Shown here piece by piece: positions 1 to 5,135 of a DNA stretch of 5,135 nt (positions within the stretch are counted from its first letter, which is position 1; the number at the start of each line of letters is the position of its first letter). The stretch lies in assembly GCA_040509055.1 (NCBI GenBank), contig JBEVLT010000034.1:1-5135 (forward strand), given 5' to 3'. The position numbers were made by a program, and so were the translations under genes. This stretch comes from JAJKIP01 sp040509055 (GTDB lineage: Bacteria > Bacteroidota > Bacteroidia > Chitinophagales > Chitinophagaceae). The notes under the pieces were generated by a model, which worked only from the letters and a program-made list of their open reading frames with translations, ran no database searches and was not told the origin of the DNA.

Positions 1-593
1 TTTTCCACGCTGTTAAGTTCGAACGGGGGCAGGAACCGGCAATCGGGAAAATGAGGCAGGCATTCCGCAGACCAGCTGATGCCGGCAAAACTTTCGTCGT
101 GATCATACCTGGGAGCAAGGTCTTTGTACCGGATCGGCCAGTCGATGGCGATACCTTCTTTGGCATTGGCTTCAAAATCCAGGTCGCTCCAGCGATAGCT
201 TTGCCTTCCCCATAATATGGAGCGGCCACCCAGCTGGTAGCTGCGCCACCAGGTAAAAGGTTTTACTTCAACGTAAGGACAATCTTCCTCGTTGGCCCAA
301 TAATCCATTACCTGTTCCTGTGCCGCCCAACCCCTGTGCACCACCGGGTATTTCTTTTTCTGTGCTTCGGTTGTCAGGCCCCTGTGTTCAATTTCCCAGG
401 GATGCTTTGCTGCCGTTTTGTAGCCGGTGATGTGCTCAACATTGCGGCCCCGTTCCAGCATCAGCACCTTCAATCCCTTTTCACATAGTTCTTTGGCGGC
501 CCAGCCGCCGCTGATACCCGAGCCGATCACGATGGCGTCGTAGGTATTTTGCTGAGCAGCCTTGTTATTGATTTGCAGTGTATCTCCGGGCAT
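1..593 (-). CDS. GMC family FAD-dependent oxidoreductase, N-terminal 197 residues (cut by window edge)
   Basis: This is the N-terminal third of a glucose-methanol-choline (GMC) flavoprotein that should oxidise a sugar or polyol hydroxyl using FAD. It starts at the ATG at 593 and stays open to base 1, so the C-terminal part with the catalytic His/Asn pair lies outside. Visible are the dinucleotide-binding fold GSGISGG (residues 24-30) with the ribose-binding Glu47 in LERG, the GMC block GGRSILWGRQSYRW (about 121-135) and the DWPIRYKD block (about 151-158). A hand alignment without gaps against the complete GMC protein at 1274-2953 gives roughly 60% identity (about 111 of 182 positions), so the two are close paralogs. 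This copy has a hydrophilic N-terminus 12 residues longer, and no signal peptide. It begins 18 bases after the stop of the subunit 3 gene, with no Shine-Dalgarno sequence, and is probably co-transcribed with it. The family call is secure; the substrate is unknown. Confidence 0.95.
   Translation of the reverse strand, partial: MPGDTLQINNKAAQQNTYDAIVIGSGISGGWAAKELCEKGLKVLMLERGRNVEHITGYKTAAKHPWEIEHRGLTTEAQKKKYPVVHRGWAAQEQVMDYWANEEDCPYVEVKPFTWWRSYQLGGRSILWGRQSYRWSDLDFEANAKEGIAIDWPIRYKDLAPRYDHDESFAGISWSAECLPHFPDCRFLPPFELNSVE
184..205 (-). repeat. 22-base exact direct repeat, copy in the truncated GMC gene
   Basis: These 22 bases recur exactly at 2580-2601 in the complete GMC gene, in the same orientation and reading frame. 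They encode the conserved GRQSYRWS part of the GMC block. The match reflects the paralogy of the two genes and could serve as a short homology for recombination, but it is not a mobile-element repeat. Confidence 0.85.
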
Positions 594-611
594 AGCATGG
601 ATTTTAGCGGA

Positions 612-1253
612 TCAGGTCAGCCCGGCAAACAGTTTATCACCTTTCTGGTAATCGATCACACCTGTGAATTTACCGGGTACCGGCAGGTAGCGAAGCGCTC
701 CCTGCCTGCCTTCTTTCGATGTGAAGAAACCGAAGATGGTCAGCTGTTTTATCATGCTGAAATAATGGTTGGTCATCTCTTCGCGCTTGTAGCCGGTATT
801 GCCTTTTTCGTGCTCTTCCTTTTCCCGCTTCACCTGCTCGCTGTCGAATTGATTTTTCTTGGTCCTGTATGCTCCGGCTTCTTTGTCCAATGAAATGAGC
901 AGGCTCTGCCGCTGCTGGGGCGTGGCTTTCATAAAGCCGGTGTCGTGCATTTTCCGGCAGGCTTCGTCTATTTTCTTCAGCCCGCTGTGAAATTCCTGCT
1001 GGTCCTTCGCCGTATAGCAATCGTTCACCATGGTGATCATGAAGCCGCCTACATGCGCATCTTTGGCGCCGGGTGTATCTGTTTTGGGCAGGATGGTCTC
1101 AGCCACTTCGTCCAGGAAGGCCAGGTCGTCGGGCGAAAAAACGAGATCCGGCCCGCTATCGGGATTTTTACAACCTGATAGTAAAAATTCACCCCCGATC
1201 ACTACGCCACCGGTAGCGATGGCGATCATTCTCAAAAGTTCTCTTCTGTTCAT
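612..1253 (-). CDS. Gluconate 2-dehydrogenase subunit 3-like small subunit with Tat signal and lipobox
   Basis: This 213-residue protein resembles the gluconate 2-dehydrogenase subunit 3 family, the small non-catalytic partner that matures and exports GMC flavoprotein dehydrogenases. The N-terminus reads NRRELLRM, a near-consensus twin-arginine motif at residues 2-9. A hydrophobic stretch follows, then a lipobox LSGC with Cys28 as the expected lipidated residue. The mature part holds the family pattern FLDEVAETILPKTDTPGA (about 45-62), followed by the VGGFMITMVNDCYT region. The middle (about 125-160) is rich in Lys, Glu and Gln and probably helical. The reading frame is open further upstream to 1415, but that stretch overlaps the GMC gene and is not protein-like; the ATG at 1253 places the signal peptide exactly at the start. 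It lies 20 bases after one GMC gene and 18 bases before another, which supports a structural partnership. Whether it serves one or both is not visible. A role as export chaperone and membrane anchor is inferred from the family. Confidence 0.93.
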   Translation of the reverse strand: MNRRELLRMIAIATGGVVIGGEFLLSGCKNPDSGPDLVFSPDDLAFLDEVAETILPKTDTPGAKDAHVGGFMITMVNDCYTAKDQQEFHSGLKKIDEACRKMHDTGFMKATPQQRQSLLISLDKEAGAYRTKKNQFDSEQVKREKEEHEKGNTGYKREEMTNHYFSMIKQLTIFGFFTSKEGRQGALRYLPVPGKFTGVIDYQKGDKLFAGLT

Positions 1254-1273
1254 ACACGTTGGTTTATGAAGTG

Positions 1274-2953
1274 TTACAGGTTTTGTTTTTTCAATTCCCC
1301 TACGGCAAAATCGGCAGCGCGGGCCGTCATGGCCATGTAGGTGAGCGAAGGGTTCACACAGGAGGCTGAGGTCATGCAGGCGCCGTCGGTTACGAACAGG
1401 TTTTTGCAATCCCATACCTGGTTGTTGCCGTTGAGCACCGATGTTTTCGGGTCGCGGCCCATGCGCGCCGTCCCCATTTCATGTATGCCCATGCCCGGCG
1501 CATAACCGCTGTCGTAGGTGCTCACGTTCCTGACGCCGCTTACTTCCAGCATTTCCTTCATGTCGTTCATCATGTCCACGCGCATCTTCTGCTCGTTCTC
1601 TTTGAGCTCCACATCAAAGGCCAGCACCGGTAGTCCCCATTTGTCTTTCTTCGATTTGTCCAGCGTCATCACGTTGTCGTGGTAGGGCAGCATTTCGGCA
1701 AAGGCCGTGGCGCCGATGCGCCAGGGGCCGGGCTGGGTGAGCATGTTTTTAAAATCGCCGCCGATATTCATTTCAGCGATATCCCTCGACCAGTTTTGCC
1801 GGCTGGCCGCTCCCTGGTAGCCGAAACCGCGCAGGTAATCCCTTTTTTCACCAAACAGGTTCCTGAAGCGGGGAATGTAAAAACCGGTGGGACGGAAACC
1901 GAAGTAATATTTGTCTTCGTATCCTTCAATATCGCCGCTGGCGCCGCAGCGGAAATGATGGTCCATGATATTATGTCCGAGTTCGCCGGAACTGCTGCCG
2001 AGCCCGTCGGGCCAGATATCGGTAGCCGAGTTCATCAATACCCAGGTGGAGTTGAAGGATGACGCGCAGAGAAAAACGATCTTGCTGTAGAACTCATAGG
2101 TCTGGTTGGTCTCTGCATCCAGCACTTTTACCCCTTTCGCTTTTTTAGCATCCTTGTCATAGATCACTTCCGTGACGATGGAGAAGGGGCGCAGCGTCAG
2201 GTTGCCGGTAGCCTGCGCTGCCGGCAGGGTAGAGGACTGCGTGCTGAAATAGCCGCCGAAGGGGCAGCCGTTGGAGCACATATCGCGGTACTGGCACAGC
2301 TGCCTGCCAGGAATGGAAGCGGTGGTATGTGCCGTGCGGCCGATGATCAGCCGCCGTTTATCATTATAGTGTTTGCGGAGGCGGCTGGCTACATCCTGCT
2401 CCACGATATTCAGGTCCATCGGAGGGAGAAAATGACTGTCCGGGAGCTGCGGCAGGTTTTCCTTAGAGCCGCTGATGCCGGCGAATTTTTCCACTTTCGT
2501 ATACCAGGGTTCAATATCCTTATAACGGATGGGCCAGTCGACCGCGATCCCTTCCTTGCCATTGGCTTCAAAGTCGATATCGCTCCAGCGATAGCTTTGC
2601 CGTCCCCACATCAGGGAGCGGCCGCCCACATGGTAACCCCTGAACCAGTCGAAGCGTTTTTTCTCGGTGTAGGGACATTCGCTGTCTTTGGCCCAGAAAT
2701 GCAGGTTCCGCTCATTCAGCGGGTAATCCCTTTTCAGTACCGGGTAGTCTTCGATCATTTTCTGGGTTCGCCCGCCGCGATGCGGGTAGTCCCATACAGG
2801 TTTGTTCGATTCGGCGTAGTCTGTAATGTGTTTGAGATCGTGGCCCCGTTCCAGCAGCAGGACCTTCAGTCCTTTTTCAGTTAGCTCTTTGGCAGCCCAG
2901 CCGCCACTGATCCCTGAGCCTACAACGATCGCATCATACGTGTTTTCAGGCAT
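1274..2953 (-). CDS. GMC family FAD-dependent oxidoreductase (complete sugar/polyol dehydrogenase flavosubunit)
   Basis: This complete 559-residue flavoprotein of the glucose-methanol-choline family probably oxidises a sugar, glycoside or polyol hydroxyl and passes electrons to a carrier rather than to oxygen. The N-terminal Rossmann motif GSGISGG lies at residues 12-18 and the FAD ribose-binding Glu at 35. The block GGRSLMWGRQSYRW is at 110-123 and DWPIRYKD at 139-146. At the C-terminus are HEMGTARMG (His491) and CVNPSLT (Asn534), the expected catalytic His/Asn pair, and TDGACMTSASC, part of the FAD-binding end. Residues 220-231 contain Cys-x5-Cys-x3-Cys-Pro, like the iron-sulfur motif of FAD-dependent glucose dehydrogenases. 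There is no signal peptide, so export would depend on the Tat-bearing small subunit encoded 20 bases downstream. Length and motifs show an intact gene. The ATG at 2953 sits directly before the FAD fold, and no Shine-Dalgarno sequence precedes it. Substrate is not determinable; gluconate, glucose, glycoside 3-OH or inositol-like substrates are all possible. Confidence 0.96.
   Translation of the reverse strand: MPENTYDAIVVGSGISGGWAAKELTEKGLKVLLLERGHDLKHITDYAESNKPVWDYPHRGGRTQKMIEDYPVLKRDYPLNERNLHFWAKDSECPYTEKKRFDWFRGYHVGGRSLMWGRQSYRWSDIDFEANGKEGIAVDWPIRYKDIEPWYTKVEKFAGISGSKENLPQLPDSHFLPPMDLNIVEQDVASRLRKHYNDKRRLIIGRTAHTTASIPGRQLCQYRDMCSNGCPFGGYFSTQSSTLPAAQATGNLTLRPFSIVTEVIYDKDAKKAKGVKVLDAETNQTYEFYSKIVFLCASSFNSTWVLMNSATDIWPDGLGSSSGELGHNIMDHHFRCGASGDIEGYEDKYYFGFRPTGFYIPRFRNLFGEKRDYLRGFGYQGAASRQNWSRDIAEMNIGGDFKNMLTQPGPWRIGATAFAEMLPYHDNVMTLDKSKKDKWGLPVLAFDVELKENEQKMRVDMMNDMKEMLEVSGVRNVSTYDSGYAPGMGIHEMGTARMGRDPKTSVLNGNNQVWDCKNLFVTDGACMTSASCVNPSLTYMAMTARAADFAVGELKKQNL
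2580..2601 (-). repeat. 22-base exact direct repeat, copy in the complete GMC gene
   Basis: This is the partner of the copy at 184-205, offset by 2396 bases. The flanking codons of the two genes differ at many synonymous sites, so the identical run is a conserved island within diverged paralogs. That may be strong protein-level constraint, chance, or a trace of gene conversion. Confidence 0.85.
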
Positions 2954-3022
2954 ATGGTCAATTTATCGTTTTAGTGGATAGATACACAATGTATAGATAA
3001 CCGGTACAAAACCGCCGGTTGA
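2954..3022. other. 69-base AT-rich intergenic gap with a weak inverted repeat
   Basis: This gap separates the TIM-barrel gene from the GMC gene. It holds a 6-bp inverted repeat (AACCGG at 2999-3004, CCGGTT at 3015-3020) with a 10-base loop just after the TIM-barrel stop. A smaller one follows, ATACA-CAA-TGTAT at about 2982-2994. Neither has a T-run after it on the minus strand, so an intrinsic terminator is not supported. The AT-rich stretch just before the GMC start is typical of Bacteroidota leaders. A weak processing or promoter site is possible but not shown. Confidence 0.35.
2999..3020 (-). repeat. Imperfect stem-loop, 6-bp stem
   Basis: AACCGG and CCGGTT are exact reverse complements separated by 10 bases, beginning three bases beyond the stop codon of the TIM-barrel gene. 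The stem is GC-containing but short, and the bases after it on the transcribed strand are TATCTATAC-like rather than a T-run. It could slow or protect the transcript end between two cistrons, but chance is a fair explanation. Confidence 0.3.
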
Positions 3023-3904
3023 TCAGATGTCGCAAATACCAATGGCTTTTCTCAGCTCGGCCGCCTTATCGTTCGATTCCGGTATGAACTCCTGCGCTAC
3101 ATAACCCGTAAAGCCCGTGGAAGCGATCGCCTTCATGATGGCAGGATAATACAACTCCTGCGTTTCATCGATGATGTGGCGGCCCGGTACGCCTCCGGTA
3201 TGGTAATGCCCGATATGAGCAGTATTGTCGAGGATGGTGCGGATCACGTCACCTTCATCGATCTGCATGTGATAAATATCGTACAGCAATTTAAAATTAG
3301 GGGAACCCACTCTTTTGCAGAGCTCGGCGCCCCAGGCCGTTTTATCGCACATATAATCTTTGTGGTCCACCTTGCTGTTCAGCAGTTCCATTTGTATCAC
3401 CACGCCTTTTTTTTCGGCCAGCCCGGCGATCTTTTTCAATCCTTCCGCACAGTTGCGCAGCCCGGTCTCGTCGTCCATGCCGCGGCGGTTGCCGCTGAAG
3501 CAGATCAGGTTTTTATAGCCAGCTTTGGCCACCAGTTCGATGTGATTGGTATAGTTCTTTATTAAGGTGGCGTGATACTGTTTGTTGTTCCAGCCTTCCG
3601 TCAGGCTGATCTCCGCCCCGTTGCACATGGAAGAGTACACACCGTTTTGCTGCAGCACAGGCCAGTCTTTGGGGCCGGCCAGGTCGATGGCGCTGAACCC
3701 GATCTCTTTGATGGTCTGGCAAAGCTGTTCCACGGTGAGATGGCCAAAGGTCCACCGGCAAACGGAATGGTTGATAATGCCTTTGAATTGCATGCCGCGG
3801 TTATTGCTGGTAAGGGTAGTAGCAGAGAGCAGGGGTGCCGCACCCAGCGCAAGCGAACCGGCGGCCAGGTGTTTCAGAGCGTCTCTTCGGGTTGTTTTTT
3901 TCAT
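3023..3904 (-). CDS. Tat-exported TIM-barrel sugar isomerase/epimerase-like protein (hydroxypyruvate isomerase-like)
   Basis: This 293-residue protein belongs to the xylose isomerase-like TIM-barrel (AP endonuclease 2) superfamily and most resembles hydroxypyruvate isomerase-like members. From the ATG at 3904 the N-terminus reads KKTTRRDALKHL, a twin-arginine motif with Arg6-Arg7. A hydrophobic Ala/Leu stretch and a likely signal peptidase site after LLSA (about residue 28) follow. Likely metal and catalytic residues are Glu173 in QMELLN, Asp209 in LLYDIYH, His235 in GHYHTGGVPGR and Glu272 in AQEFIP, the order expected of the family. An in-frame ATG at 3925 would add seven residues before the Tat motif; 3904 gives the usual Tat layout and is preferred. 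In this context, next to sugar dehydrogenase genes and a permease, it may act on an oxidised sugar in the periplasm by isomerisation, epimerisation or beta-elimination. True hydroxypyruvate isomerases are cytoplasmic, so that exact activity is unlikely. Confidence 0.93.
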   Translation of the reverse strand: MKKTTRRDALKHLAAGSLALGAAPLLSATTLTSNNRGMQFKGIINHSVCRWTFGHLTVEQLCQTIKEIGFSAIDLAGPKDWPVLQQNGVYSSMCNGAEISLTEGWNNKQYHATLIKNYTNHIELVAKAGYKNLICFSGNRRGMDDETGLRNCAEGLKKIAGLAEKKGVVIQMELLNSKVDHKDYMCDKTAWGAELCKRVGSPNFKLLYDIYHMQIDEGDVIRTILDNTAHIGHYHTGGVPGRHIIDETQELYYPAIMKAIASTGFTGYVAQEFIPESNDKAAELRKAIGICDI

Positions 3905-3981
3905 TATAGGGCAATCGGTGATCAATTTACGAATGAATGCTGATTAGTATGATGGATATTTCAATGATAAGCATGTGCATT
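3905..3981. other. 77-base AT-rich intergenic gap, no clear signal
   Basis: The gap lies between the permease stop and the TIM-barrel start. It is AT-rich and holds no stem followed by T residues, so I see no terminator. The minus strand carries TAAATTGA at 3922-3929, which is also present directly before the GMC start at 2958-2965. No clean Bacteroidota promoter (TTG near -33 with TAnnTTTG near -7) could be placed. Read-through from the permease gene is the simplest reading. Confidence 0.4.
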
Positions 3982-5135
3982 TTAACGCTTACCGGCGACC
4001 GGGTCAACCGGCAGCACCACCCGTTTTTTGCCACGCATAAAAAGATAGAGTCCCATAAAAGCGACAACGAGTACGATGGGAATGATCAGCGTGGTGTTGA
4101 TCACTTCGGGACCGGCGGCCTTATTTGCTTCCGCCAGCGCTGTTTTCATATCCGGGGTAGCTTCGGCGGAATTATACAGTTTAAGATCGGCGCCCGGCGG
4201 CAGTTTCTGCGCAATGAGCTTATCGTATACGCCGCCCATGAACATGGTGTAGATGGATACGGCAAACATGCCGGCGCCTCCCATGAGGTTGAGGCCGACC
4301 GCTCCTGTTTTGGGCATGTATTCCGATACGAACCCGAGCATGGTAGGCCAGAAGTAGCAAACTCCCATGCCGAAGATCAATGCTCCCGCAAAAACCATGT
4401 TGCCGGTGGTATGCCCCAGCAGGTACAGGCCGATGGTGGCGAGAATGGCAGACATGAGCAGCACGCCCTGCGGCGCCAGCCGGTGTACGATGGGGCCGGC
4501 AAAGGCTCTTCCCAGCGCCATCACGCCGGTAGAGATGGTCAGGATCAGGAGGGCGTTGTCCGTAACGTTTTTAAGCAATACGTCGATCCACTGCTGGGTA
4601 AACAGCTCGGTGATGGCCGTGCCGAACATGCAGATGATCATAAAGAGGAAAAGCGGTTTGGCGAGCGAGGCATACATGTCCATGGTGGAGACGCCACTGG
4701 CCACCCGCTCTGTTACCGGGAAACGCAGCTTTGAAAAGATAAACCCGTACAGCAAAGCCGGGATCAGCATGGTGGCTACCTGCCACTGCCAGTCCCAGCC
4801 GACCTTGCCGGTGAAGTATACGATCAGCGTACCGATAAAGATGCCGCCGGGAAACCACAGGTGAAAGTGGTTCAGCCTGGTGGTCTTGTTCTCCGGGTAC
4901 AATGCCGTTACCAGCGGGTTGCAGGCGGCTTCCACGGTACCGTTGGCAATACCGATGAGCAGGGTGGAGAGGAACAGCGACCAGAACGGATCGCCCAGTT
5001 TGCCGGCGAAGATGGTGAGGATGATGCCGGCCAGGTGAAAAAGAAAGGCGGCCACCAGCAGCCGTTTCATTCCGATAATGTCTACGATCATACCGCCAAT
5101 GATCACGGCCAGCGGAAATCCCCAGAAGGCTGTAG
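3982..5135 (-). CDS. MFS family permease, probably sugar transporter (N-terminus cut by window edge)
   Basis: The C-terminal 383 residues of a major facilitator superfamily transporter are present, with several hydrophobic segments that fit all but the first one or two of twelve helices. The frame is open to the right edge. A GTG at 5106 could be taken as a start, but the preceding residues TAFWGFPLAV are clearly part of a membrane helix, so the gene continues outside. The fragment has the MFS loop 2-3 motif GGMIVDIIGMKR at residues 13-24, a helix with Glu68 and Asn72 (GTVEAACNP), and LNHFHLWFPGG at 87-97, reminiscent of fucose-permease-like (FHS) transporters. A hydrophilic loop of about 43 residues (303-345) precedes the last helix and should be periplasmic. 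The Lys/Arg-rich tail (MRGKKR) fits a cytoplasmic C-terminus. As the first visible gene of the run it probably imports the sugar or the product made by the exported enzymes. The substrate is inferred only from neighbours. Confidence 0.93.
   Translation of the reverse strand, partial: TAFWGFPLAVIIGGMIVDIIGMKRLLVAAFLFHLAGIILTIFAGKLGDPFWSLFLSTLLIGIANGTVEAACNPLVTALYPENKTTRLNHFHLWFPGGIFIGTLIVYFTGKVGWDWQWQVATMLIPALLYGFIFSKLRFPVTERVASGVSTMDMYASLAKPLFLFMIICMFGTAITELFTQQWIDVLLKNVTDNALLILTISTGVMALGRAFAGPIVHRLAPQGVLLMSAILATIGLYLLGHTTGNMVFAGALIFGMGVCYFWPTMLGFVSEYMPKTGAVGLNLMGGAGMFAVSIYTMFMGGVYDKLIAQKLPPGADLKLYNSAEATPDMKTALAEANKAAGPEVINTTLIIPIVLVVAFMGLYLFMRGKKRVVLPVDPVAGKR

Noticed and set aside
549..893. 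Plus-strand open frame of 114 codons with a hydrophobic C-terminal stretch
   Set aside because: It straddles the GMC/subunit 3 junction on the opposite strand, and the hydrophobic stretch is the antisense of the Lys/Glu-rich part of the small subunit.
1254..1415. Upstream extension of the small-subunit frame to an ATG at 1415
   Set aside because: The extension overlaps the conserved C-terminus of the GMC gene and would bury the Tat signal 54 residues inside the protein.
1679..2884. Plus-strand open frames (1679-2062 and 2327-2884) opposite the complete GMC gene
   Set aside because: They lie wholly opposite a gene with unambiguous GMC motifs from end to end and show no recognisable domain of their own.
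2999..3020. Intrinsic terminator after the TIM-barrel gene
   Set aside because: The stem is only 6 bp with a 10-base loop and no T-run follows on the transcribed strand.
3905..3925. Seven-residue N-terminal extension of the TIM-barrel protein to an ATG at 3925
   Set aside because: It cannot be excluded, but the ATG at 3904 gives the normal spacing of the twin-arginine motif from the start.
3937..4734. 265-codon open frame on the plus strand opposite the permease gene
   Set aside because: Its translation is rich in His, Gly, Asp and Gln without any domain pattern, as expected opposite a membrane protein gene; the minus-strand frame has clear MFS motifs and helices.
5104..5106. GTG at 5106 as start of the permease
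   Set aside because: The frame continues to the window edge with helix-like residues, and an MFS protein starting here would lack its first helix.

Overview
The window looks like part of a chromosome from a Bacteroidota bacterium, most likely of the Chitinophaga/Chitinophagaceae type. This is an inference from protein style (Tat-exported TIM-barrel protein, GMC flavoprotein with a gluconate 2-dehydrogenase subunit 3 partner, Bacteroidota-like MFS permease), from the absence of Shine-Dalgarno sequences before the starts, and from AT-rich gaps between moderately GC-rich genes. No rRNA, tRNA, CRISPR array, insertion sequence or phage gene was seen.

All five genes lie on the minus strand and read from right to left. 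In order of transcription they are: an MFS permease cut by the right edge (3982-5135); a Tat-exported TIM-barrel isomerase-like protein of the hydroxypyruvate isomerase / AP-endonuclease-2 superfamily (3023-3904); a complete GMC-family FAD oxidoreductase (1274-2953); a gluconate 2-dehydrogenase subunit 3-like small protein with a twin-arginine signal and a lipobox (612-1253); and a second GMC oxidoreductase cut by the left edge (1-593). The last three genes are separated by only 20 and 18 bases and are almost certainly one transcript. The two larger gaps, 77 and 69 bases, hold no convincing terminator, so the whole set may be one operon.

The genes make sense as an exported sugar- or polyol-oxidation module. 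The two flavoproteins have no signal peptide, while the small subunit between them carries a Tat signal, so the flavoproteins are probably carried folded to the periplasm by the small subunit. The TIM-barrel protein has its own Tat signal and could isomerise, epimerise or eliminate the oxidised (for example 3-keto) sugar, and the permease could take up the product. The substrate cannot be read from the sequence. The arrangement resembles known GMC/subunit 3 dehydrogenase systems, so this is a variant of a known theme rather than a wholly new system. The points most worth checking are the one-small-subunit/two-flavoprotein layout, the lipobox, and a Cys-x5-Cys-x3-Cys-Pro motif in the complete flavoprotein.
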